From Nonomuraea wenchangensis (GTDB lineage Bacteria; Actinomycetota; Actinomycetes; Streptosporangiales; Streptosporangiaceae): DNA of 64,000 bases. Shown in pieces: positions 1-6,647 of the stretch. Below the pieces are notes generated by a model. It saw nothing but the letters and a program-made list of their open reading frames with translations, had not been told where the DNA came from and did not search any database. A program made the position numbers and the translations under genes. The DNA lies in assembly GCF_900111685.1 (NCBI RefSeq), contig NZ_FOHX01000022.1, positions 62,001-126,000 on the forward strand, read 5' to 3'. How positions within the stretch are numbered: position 1 is the first letter of the stretch; each line of letters opens with the position of its first letter.

Positions 1-405
1 AAGATCGGCGTGCCCGAGGCGGCCCTGCGCGCCACGGTCACCCGCTTCAACGGGTTCGCCCTGACCGGACGCGACCCCGACTTCCACCGCGGCGACAGCG
101 CCTACGACCACTACTACGCCGACCCGTACGTGCGGCCCAACCCGTGCCTGGCGCCGCTCTGGCTGCCGCCCTTCTACGCCTTCAAGATCGTCCCCGGTGA
201 CCTGGGCACGAAGGGCGGCCTGCGCACCGACGCCCGCGCCCGCGCCCTGCGGGCGGACGGCTCGGTGATCCCCGGCCTGTACGCGGCCGGCAACGCCAGC
301 GGCGCGGTCATGGGCCACAGCTACGCCGGCTCCGGCTCGACGATCGGCCCGGCCATGACGTTCGGCTACATCGCCGCCAACGACCTCGCCGCGACGCGAC
401 CGTAA
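1..405 (+). CDS. 3-ketosteroid dehydrogenase-like FAD flavoprotein, C-terminal part
   Basis: The reading frame is open from the first base, so this is the last 134 residues of a gene whose 5' end lies outside the window. The tail carries the C-terminal FAD-contacting signature of the FAD_binding_2 (KstD/fumarate reductase) group, GLYAAGNASG followed by YAGSGSTIGPAM, and before it a PGDLGTKGGLRTD block typical of 3-ketosteroid delta-1-dehydrogenases. Such enzymes desaturate ring A of steroids using FAD. Family membership is firm; the exact substrate is inferred only from this tail. The gene ends normally at a TAA. Confidence 0.8.
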   Translation, partial: KIGVPEAALRATVTRFNGFALTGRDPDFHRGDSAYDHYYADPYVRPNPCLAPLWLPPFYAFKIVPGDLGTKGGLRTDARARALRADGSVIPGLYAAGNASGAVMGHSYAGSGSTIGPAMTFGYIAANDLAATRP

Positions 406-470
406 GATCCCCGCTGTGACGGCCCATCGCCTGTCCGCCACCGAGGTTCCCGAGACCCGCAGCCCCTTCT

Positions 471-1534
471 TCAGACCGCTACCGGGACGGGATCCTCCTT
501 CAGCGTGCGCAGCGGAGAAAGCCAGAGCGTCAGTGGAGCCGCCGCGACCAGGATCGCGGCGACCAGCAGAGTGGGCTGCATGCCGATCAGCTCGGCCAGC
601 GCCCCGGCTGCCAGCGCGCCCAGCGGCGCGGCTCCCCACGACAACCATCGACTCGTCGCGGCCAGCCGTCCCTGCATCTCCCTGGGGGTGAGGAGCTGCC
701 GTAGGGTGCGCTGACTGATCTGCAGCACCAGCGCGCCCACCAGAAGCAGAGTCCAGCCGACGCAGACGATCACCGCGCCCGCCGGCCCTGGCGCGACGAG
801 CGCCAGTGGCAGGTCGCCTACGACATAAACCAGCGAACTCCAGAGCACGATGCGCGTGATCCGGCACGCCGCGATCAGCTTCTGAGCCAGCACACCGCCC
901 AGCAGCCCGCCCAGACCGCTGATCCCCAGCACCAGGCCGGACACAGATCGCCACGGCTGCTACGAAGAACGAGATCGCGTCGGCCAGCATCGCCTTGACC
1001 GCGCCGAACAGATCCACCAGAAATCCGCCGAACGGCGCCCCCACCGTGGCCGCGCCCATCATCGCGGTGCTGAGCTTCGCGTTGCCCTCGGCGAGGTTCT
1101 CCGGACCGAGCAGCGTCAACGGGTAGCTCTGGTAGACCGGGTTGAAGAAGGTCTCGCAGACGCCTGCGATCGCGGCGACCGCGTACAGCTGCCACAGCGT
1201 CAGCCCTCCGAAGATCCCCGCGACGGGTATCGACGCCATCGCCGTCCCGGCGATCAGATGCGTCGAGATCATCACCGGCCGCTTGCGCCACTGGTCCGCC
1301 AGCGCCCCGGCCGGCAGCGAAGCGAACAGCACCGGCAGCTTCCGGGCGGCGGCGACCACCCCCCATCTCGAACGGTGAAGCCCCTAGCACCACCCCAGCC
1401 ACCAGCGGCAACGCCAGCATGGTGACCTCTGCGCCCAGCAGGCTGGAACTCTGGCCACTCCACAACAGGACGAAGTCCCGGTTACCCCATAACGATCTTT
1501 TCCCCGGCATCCGAGGCACTGTAGTGACTCCCAC
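471..1534 (-). pseudogene. MFS exporter, frameshifted and internally deleted
   Basis: Three reading frames are needed to follow one EntS-like major facilitator protein. Frame one (from 1534) gives the N-terminal helix region with NRDFVLLWSGQSSSLLGAEV and breaks near base 1365 after FEMGG. Frame two continues with KLPVLFASLPAGALADQWRK, the cytoplasmic loop motif of MFS proteins, up to FFVAAVAI near base 950. Frame three resumes with SGLVLGISGLGGLLGG and runs to a stop at 471. Beyond the frameshifts, the central loop and about one helix pair that normally separate the last two pieces appear to be missing. The gene cannot make a complete transporter. Confidence 0.75.
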
Positions 1535-2288
1535 CCGGTCTCGCAGGCGGCCTGCTCATCTCCCCGAGGCGCGTGGTCGGCATGTGGTGGGTGGCGCGTC
1601 CGACGTGAGCAAGCCCATCAAGCGTGAGCCCACCCGCATCAGCTCTCCTTCCCTTGGCGATGATCACGGCGAGGAGACGGCGAGCAGTCCGGCGCTCAGG
1701 ACGCGGCGTGAGCGGGGGCGTGCTGGGCGTCGCCCAGCCGGAACTGCCGGCCCTGGTAGCGCACACCACGGCGCCGTCCGGACGCCGGGTGACCGACTCG
1801 ATGCCGGCCCCGGGCAGCGTCACGCCCCACACCCCCTCGCCGAGGTCGCCGCTGAGGTCGACCAGCTTGGGCAGCACCAGCAGGGCAGCGACCCGGGCGA
1901 CCTCCAGGCAGGCGGCGGCCCGGCCGGCTTCTTCGCGGAGCTGCTCCCGTAGCCGGTCGGCCTCCACGCACCGCTGGTCGGCTCGATCGGCGGCGGTGTC
2001 CGGTACGGCATGCTCAACGAGATCGTGCCGCCGAATGGGTACGTGCTCGGCCGCTCGGTGCTCAACATCTCGGTCGGCGGCGACGTGGGTGCCCAACGGC
2101 CTGGTGGCGGGCTGCGAGGCGCTGTTCGTGTCCTACGCGCAGCGGTCCGCCGCCGCGGAAGGCGATGCAGGCGGCCGGCGCCACGCCGGCCGGGCTGCTC
2201 GCGCGATGCCTGCCGCGGATGCGGCGATGGCCGGGATCGCGGAGCCTCGCTCGCTGTCGATGCGCTGCTTAGCGCCGCCCTGCGCCTA
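1535..2288. other. Unassigned, probably decayed gene region
   Basis: No convincing gene is visible. Several overlapping open frames exist on both strands, as expected for such GC-rich DNA. A plus-strand stretch at about 1975-2095 reads like a real protein core (YGMLNEIVPPNGYVLG) but then shifts frame, and a minus-strand stretch at about 1740-1940 reads like a soluble domain (VWGVTLPGAGIESV). Neither could be assigned to a family. Given the broken genes on both sides, this is most simply eroded coding DNA. Confidence 0.3.
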
Positions 2289-2361
2289 TCGTCGAACGGA
2301 CCCCGCCGCCCGGACCACAACCGGCGCCTGAACCACCTTGAGAAACAGCAATAAGAGGAAT
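2289..2361 (+). repeat. Duplicated gene leader, copy 1
   Basis: This stretch is an imperfect direct copy of 3319-3421. Shared blocks are GTCGAA, CCGCCGCCC, CCACAACCG, CTGAACC and a 3' block GAGAAACARCAATRAGAGGAAT (R marks the two A/G differences). Copy 2 carries about 25 extra bases in the middle. Each copy sits directly in front of a broken coding sequence and ends in a ribosome-binding-like AGAGGAAT, so it looks like a duplicated promoter and leader rather than a mobile element. Confidence 0.6.
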
Positions 2362-2365
2362 AACT

Positions 2366-2636
2366 GTGGAATCATACGAGTCACCGAGGTTCTGAACCGG
2401 CCGCTCAGTCGCGGACTGCTGGCCCGCGACGTGGCTCGCCTGGCCAATGTCGCCAAGGACGGCACACCCGCAACATCCCGATCATCCTCGCCTGGAACGG
2501 CACGACGCCCGCCGCCGCGCCCGCGCACCGCCTGCTCCTCCACGTACGTGCGCCAAGGCTGATCGACTTCGAGACCACCCTGCCGAGCGCGGTCGAGGAA
2601 CTCATCCGCCGGCGAGCCGAGCGTCAGTCCGCCTGA
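2366..2636 (+). pseudogene. Pyridoxamine-phosphate-oxidase-like split-barrel protein, broken
   Basis: The first part reads LNRPLSRGLLARDVARLANVAKDGTP, the usual N-terminal strand pattern of PPOX/F420-dependent split-barrel proteins. It then changes frame into IPIILAWNGT and jumps to LIDFETTLPSAVEELIRRRAE, which is the C-terminal end of the same family. The middle of the protein (roughly 60-70 residues) is absent. Homologues bind FMN or F420 and are about 130-150 residues long; this remnant encodes about 85 and needs at least one frameshift. Confidence 0.65.
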
Positions 2637-2713
2637 GCGCCCGCACGAGAATCCACGCGCGGCTCCCTACGCGCAATGAAGAGCCGACAGATACACGAAA
2701 GGCATAGTCAGTC

Positions 2714-3277
2714 ATGAGAAAGCTCATAGTTCAGCAGTGGACCACCGTCGACAACATCGCCGCTGAGGAGGACGGCGGGCTCAGCTTCGTCTCCGCCGGG
2801 CCCTTCTCCACAACCAACGACATGGCGTTCAAGGAACGCGTGATGGGGTTCGTCGACGCGGTCGACACGTTGGTTCTCGGCGCGAACACCTACGCCCAGT
2901 CCACGGGCTGGGCAACCGCCGAGGACCAGGGCGAATACGGCGAGAAGCTCAACAACCTCACCAAGTTCGTCGCCTCCTCCAAACTGGAAAAGGCGCCCTG
3001 GGGAGACTTTCCCGCCGCGACCGTGACGCGCGACCCGGCCGCCACCGTCCGCGAGCTCAAGCAGCAGGGCGGCAAGGACATTTGGCTGTGGGGCAGCTTG
3101 ACGCTGATGAACTCCCTGCTGGAGGCCGGACTCGTCGACGAGGTCACCCTGCTGGTCTGCCCGGTCTCACGCGGCAAGGGAAGGCGCGTTTTCGAGGATC
3201 GGCAGGACCTGAAGCTGATCGAGGCCACCTCGTTCGACAACGGCGTGGCAGTTCTGCGCTACGAGATCACCAGATAG
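2714..3277 (+). CDS. Dihydrofolate reductase family (RibD C-terminal domain) protein
   Basis: This 187-residue protein has the DHFR/RibD fold: the N-terminal strand MRKLIVQQWTTVDN, a central DTLVLGANTYAQ segment where the family has its GRxTYE-like loop, KDIWLWGSLTLMNSLLEAGLVDEVTLLVCPV for the NADPH-binding and dimer region, and a final strand. These proteins reduce a pterin- or pyrimidine-like substrate with NADPH, but most actinomycete paralogues have no known role. The ATG follows GAAAGG. The gene stands alone between remnants, and its last codons form one arm of an inverted repeat that probably terminates its transcript. Confidence 0.85.
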   Translation: MRKLIVQQWTTVDNIAAEEDGGLSFVSAGPFSTTNDMAFKERVMGFVDAVDTLVLGANTYAQSTGWATAEDQGEYGEKLNNLTKFVASSKLEKAPWGDFPAATVTRDPAATVRELKQQGGKDIWLWGSLTLMNSLLEAGLVDEVTLLVCPVSRGKGRRVFEDRQDLKLIEATSFDNGVAVLRYEITR

Positions 3278-3307
3278 CCGGAAGGTTCTACAGCTATCTG
3301 GTGATCT
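3264..3307 (+). terminator. 15-bp perfect inverted repeat overlapping a stop codon
   Basis: Arms AGATCACCAGATAGC (3264-3278) and its exact complement at 3293-3307 flank a 14-nt loop. The first arm contains the final codons and TAG stop of the DHFR-family gene. There is no T-run, which is common for actinomycete terminators. The symmetry would also allow it to act for transcripts from the other side. Confidence 0.6.
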
Positions 3308-3318
3308 ACTCGGGCCTG

Positions 3319-3421
3319 CTCTGTCGAAGGGGACGCCGCCGCCCAAGCCACAACCGACCGCTGCGCCGGCAGTGACCGAACTCTCCTGAACCGACGCTGA
3401 GAAACAACAATGAGAGGAATC
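3319..3421 (+). repeat. Duplicated gene leader, copy 2
   Basis: This is the second copy of the leader at 2289-2361, with about 25 extra bases (around GCGCCGGCAGTGACCG) between the two conserved halves. It ends in CAATGAGAGGAAT, 27 bases before the ATG of the cyclase remnant. Confidence 0.6.
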
Positions 3422-3448
3422 GGCGCTGGGGTGACGGCAGGGCGACCG

Positions 3449-3640
3449 ATGCCCACGCAGGACGACGTGCTCCGGGTACTTCAACACCCTGTCGAACGGG
3501 GGACGGTGGGGCGACGATGACGAGCTCGGCACTCTGCACCACATCACCGACGACGTCCGACCGACGGCGGCGCGGGCCCGGCGCCACGGCAGGAGCGTGT
3601 CGTGCGCGAGGGAGGACGCCGTACCGCGTCGGCGGCGAAC
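3449..3640 (+). pseudogene. Cyclase (kynurenine formamidase-like) family, N-terminal remnant
   Basis: MPTQDDVLR starts at 3449. After a frameshift near 3476 the text continues YFNTLSNGGRWGDDDELG and then LHHITDDVRPTAARARRHGRSVSCARE. This matches the N-terminal region of the metal-dependent cyclase/formamidase family, in which the GRWGxxDELGTLN segment is highly conserved. The remaining two thirds of the protein, including the HxGTHxD metal motif, is missing. Confidence 0.6.
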
Positions 3641-3981
3641 TCGGGGGCGGCGCGGCCGTAGACCTTGCCCATCTCCATGATGCCGTGACCGGCGATCACG
3701 GTTGCCCGATACGTAGGTAGACGCCCCGGGGTGCGTCCCATTCGCCGCTGTTGCCATGCGGGATGAACGAGCCGGGCCCCAGCGACTCGCGCAGAAAGCT
3801 CGTGGACAGCTGGGTGAGGATCGTCCCCGCCTGTGCCACGCTGACCAGGCCGCCCCTGCCCATGCAGTCTTGGGAGCTTGAAGTACGCCGCCGGTGTCCT
3901 TACCGGCAAGGGCGAGGCATCTGGGCTGCCGCCAACGCCTGTGGCGCCTGCCTGACGAACCGCAGGCGATGGGACATCAGG
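3641..3981. other. Unassigned stretch with one small minus-strand open frame
   Basis: A 55-codon minus-strand frame at 3696-3863 begins MGRGGLVSVAQAGTILTQ and ends YLRIGQP. Its composition is protein-like, but I recognise no family and see no clear ribosome binding site. In an adjacent frame, HGIMEMGKVYGRAAPEFAAD also looks like old coding sequence. Taken together the segment looks like a decayed minus-strand gene. Confidence 0.3.
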
Positions 3982-4701
3982 TCAGCGAATGTTGGTGGTC
4001 ACGGTGGAGGGCGCCGGCGCTTTGATCGACACCTTGCCGCCCCATCCCGTATAGCGGCTGTCCACGGTGGTGGTGTAGGGGGTGCCGTCCTCTGTGATCG
4101 TGTAGCTGGATGTCACTCGGCTGACCAGGCCCGCTGAGGACAGGGTGAGCTTGTAGGAGATCTTCACACCGTCGTGCTCGTTGCCGAGCCTGGCGGCCGA
4201 CACCCAGGTCGAGACCGCCTTGAGCTCCTTGACCGTGATCGAGCCGGAGACGGTGCCGCCCTTGGTCGTGCCGTTCTTGAGCAGCCGGGCCAAGGTCTTC
4301 GCCTCGGCCGGGTTGATGAACTGCGACCACGAGTCGGGCATGCCGCGGTTCTTTTCCTTGAACCAGGTCTTGCCCTCGGGCAGCAGGCCGCCGATCAGGC
4401 CGCCGGAATAGTAACCGGTCTTGCCGATGCCGAGGACGCGTTGCTGTTCGTCGCCGTCCTTCAAGGTGATGTCGAAGGCGGCGATGCCCTTCTTACCGAA
4501 CTGGAAGGCGCCTTTGAGGTCGCGGGCGCCCCGCTCGTCGGTGCCGTCCATCCACGTGACGCTGCCGGTGAACCGCACGCCGTGCCCGGGCACGGTCGTC
4601 GCGTTCAGTGCTTTGACCGGGTCCTTGGGTGCCGCGTGTGCGGGCAGCGCGGGCACGGTCAGCGCGGCGAGGGCCGCGATGGCGAGGAGTGCTTGCTTCA
4701 T
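3982..4701 (-). CDS. Secreted LolA/LprG-fold-like protein
   Basis: This 239-residue protein has a clear Sec signal peptide (MKQALLAIAALAALTVPALPAHA, cleavage after AHA near residue 23). The body is a run of amphipathic strands with SGSITVKELKAVSTWVSAAR and a late YKLTLSSAGLVSRVTSSYTI, a pattern resembling the half-barrel lipoprotein-carrier fold seen in actinomycete secreted proteins of the LppX/LprG type. There is no lipobox cysteine, so it should be released or wall-associated. No enzymatic motif is visible, and ligand binding is inferred from fold resemblance only. Neighbouring DNA is mostly non-coding. Confidence 0.7.
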   Translation of the reverse strand: MKQALLAIAALAALTVPALPAHAAPKDPVKALNATTVPGHGVRFTGSVTWMDGTDERGARDLKGAFQFGKKGIAAFDITLKDGDEQQRVLGIGKTGYYSGGLIGGLLPEGKTWFKEKNRGMPDSWSQFINPAEAKTLARLLKNGTTKGGTVSGSITVKELKAVSTWVSAARLGNEHDGVKISYKLTLSSAGLVSRVTSSYTITEDGTPYTTTVDSRYTGWGGKVSIKAPAPSTVTTNIR

Positions 4702-5181
4702 GGCAGGTGATCATGCCCGACAGCGGCGACAACCTGGAGCCCTGGATCATCCGCGACCGCGCATCGTTATCCCGATGATGCGGGGGAGTGCACGAGGGCC
4801 TGCTGCCCGGCGATGGCTGGCGGCACACAGCCACAGGAGCTCCGCACCGTGACGCGCCCCGGCTCATGCGGTCGCTCTGCATGCCTTACGTGCTGACAAC
4901 ATCATCGCGCTCTTACGCCGTGCCGGGAGTGCAGATGCACGCCACGCTCGCCATCAACGACATAAAGCATCGAAAGTCCACCAACAGGCCGACGCGGTCT
5001 GGATGCGCCGAGGCGAACGCGGCCAGTTCCGCATTCACCGACACCCGAACCTCCTGCACGGCGGCATAGGGCGTTGTCCGGCACAGACGCGCGCGGCCTT
5101 CCGCTCGGGCGCGCTGTTCGGCGACCGGTAAGCCGAGCTACCGGATGCCATGACAGCTCGCTCTCAAGAACGATGCCGGCT
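4702..5181. other. Intergenic region without a convincing gene
   Basis: Open frames here are short and mutually overlapping. A minus-strand stretch at about 4918-5069 reads VQEVRVSVNAELAAFASAHPDRVGLLVDF, which resembles an amidohydrolase segment, but it is too short and isolated to call. I see nothing else beyond a short imperfect repeat around 4770. Confidence 0.3.
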
Positions 5182-5547
5182 TCAGTTGCGCTGTTGCGGG
5201 GCCGTTTGCCATGGCAGGCGATTCTCAAGCTCCACCTCCAAGGAGAAGCTGAGAAAGGTCCGGACTATCACGATGAGCGCGAGGACGCCGACACTGGCAA
5301 AGGTAGGAGCCACGGCCACCGTCCGGATGATGTCACCGGCCACGAGGAACTCCAATCCGAGCAGGATGGCTCGGCCCAATCCCTGCCGATATCCCCGGTA
5401 GGCTTCGTAGAAGGGCCCTTGCCGGCTGATGGTCCTGAAAGCGAAGCCTACGGTGGCCACCAAGGCGCCCAGCACGATGAGGGCGACACCGGCCACGTCA
5501 ACCGCCTGGCCGACCAGTTCCACGACATTCGCAAAACTCGTGTCCAT
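5182..5547 (-). CDS. DUF1622 small membrane protein
   Basis: This 121-residue protein has three predicted membrane helices (about residues 15-38, 60-78 and 83-103) with a short loop GYRQGLGRAILLGLEFLVAGDIIRT between the first and second, which is the signature of DUF1622. Members are small inner-membrane proteins of unknown function found widely in bacteria. It starts at an ATG with a weak GGAGGC-like site. Upstream lies an unusually AT-rich patch (about 5670-5705) that could hold its promoter. Confidence 0.8.
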   Translation of the reverse strand: MDTSFANVVELVGQAVDVAGVALIVLGALVATVGFAFRTISRQGPFYEAYRGYRQGLGRAILLGLEFLVAGDIIRTVAVAPTFASVGVLALIVIVRTFLSFSLEVELENRLPWQTAPQQRN

Positions 5548-5727
5548 GTCATGCCTCCCGGCCGGGACCCATAGAAACTGGCTTTCGTGCGATTCCCCGC
5601 CACGGGCACGACAAGAGGACCATAGACGTCAGCATGTACGCCTTGAACCAGCGATGACCCAGCCTTTCACTTGTCTTATCTATAACAGTGAGCCTTTTTT
5701 TATCCTGGGCTCGCTCTCACCCCCCCC

Positions 5728-5937
5728 GCCCAGATCGCCTCACCACTCGCCCGGCGGCCGTACGACCTCCGGCACGCAGCCGTCTCGCTCTGGCTCAACG
5801 GCGCCGTCTCGGCTCCGGAAGTGGCCGCCCGTGCCGGCCGCCACGGGGTGAACGTCCTGCTCAGGGTCTATGCCAAGTGCATCGACGGCCAGGAGGAGAT
5901 CGTCAACCAGCGGATAGCGGATGTGCTCACCGCATGA
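5728..5937 (+). pseudogene. Tyrosine recombinase (integrase), C-terminal remnant
   Basis: The frame ending in TGA at 5937 reads RPYDLRHAAVSLWLNGAV, the box-II His-x-x-Arg region of phage/ICE integrases, and LLRVYAKCIDGQEEIVNQRI with the catalytic tyrosine codon at 5869-5871. Only about the last 65 residues survive; no frame carries the rest of the catalytic domain upstream. Actinomycete integrases of this type lie close to their attachment site, and here a tRNA-like att relic follows about 240 bp downstream. Confidence 0.8.
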
Positions 5938-6136
5938 GATCGCGATCGGCGCCACTCGAAGAGCTCCGGTTTCCCGGGGGCCTTTCGGCGTTGCAGGGGC
6001 CACGTCATCCCGCGCATACTCCGGATCATGGGCCTCGACCTGGGGAAACGTCCCCAGATCCATCCCGCGTATTCCCGCGACCACCTACGAACGGCCGCTC
6101 AGGGCTGCATCTGGCAGCACACCCCTGAAACGCAGA

Positions 6137-6156
6137 AGAGGCCCCGAAGGGCCTCT
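6137..6156. terminator. Hairpin after integrase remnant
   Basis: Perfect 8-bp stem AGAGGCCC / GGGCCTCT around a CGAA tetraloop. It lies between the integrase tail and the tRNA-like sequence, where an integrase terminator would be expected. Confidence 0.6.
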
Positions 6157-6172
6157 GAGCTGCTGTTCCTGC

Positions 6173-6247
6173 TGGTGGCAGGTGCAAGCTTCGAGCTTAC
6201 GTAGGCTGATTCGACGGTTCTACAGGCCGACGTGCGACCGCACTGCC
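6173..6247 (-). pseudogene. Degenerate tRNA-Tyr-like sequence, probable att relic
   Basis: Read on the minus strand, the sequence ends in ACCTGCC-A-CCA. Before this is a T-arm-like block (GTAAG, loop CTCGAAG, CTTGC) and a long-variable-arm block (GCCTACG). Further upstream CTGTAGAA occupies the anticodon position with GTA, the tyrosine anticodon. The 5' acceptor strand GGCAGTG pairs at only five of seven positions, the T-loop has C in place of T, and the D-arm is shortened. It therefore looks like a decayed tRNA-Tyr or the tRNA part of an old attachment site rather than a working tRNA. Confidence 0.5.
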
Positions 6248-6647
6248 CGGTCAATCAATCGGACTTGCGGATTTGCAGCATTCTCGTCGAGTTCGATCTC
6301 GAACGGATCGCCGTCGTACCCGATCAGTTGGGCCAGAGCTCCGCTGTCCCGCTCAACCAAACCACGTTCGCGGACATGCTTGCGCTACTGATCAGCGCTC
6401 GCCTTGGCCATGTCCATCCTGTCACCGTAAACCGCCCAAGCCGCTCGGGTGGAACCACAACAGCAGCTCGACAGGCATCGTGTGAGCTCGCGCCACGGCG
6501 CGCATCCCCCTGTTGACCCTGTAGCGCCCGCCGGTGTGACATGTGGTCATTTCGTGATCGAATTACTCTGCGTCGATCTTGACGTAAGGGGGGCCAACAC
6601 GGGTATATCTTGTCGCTTCTCGTACTGGTGAGCGATACAGGAGAGCT
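6248..6647. other. Non-coding region upstream of secreted Ig-repeat protein
   Basis: No gene can be supported. The region is less GC-rich than its surroundings, and its last 100 bases (TGATCGAATTACTCTGCG ... TTGACGTAAG) probably contain the promoter of the gene starting at 6648. Confidence 0.4.
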
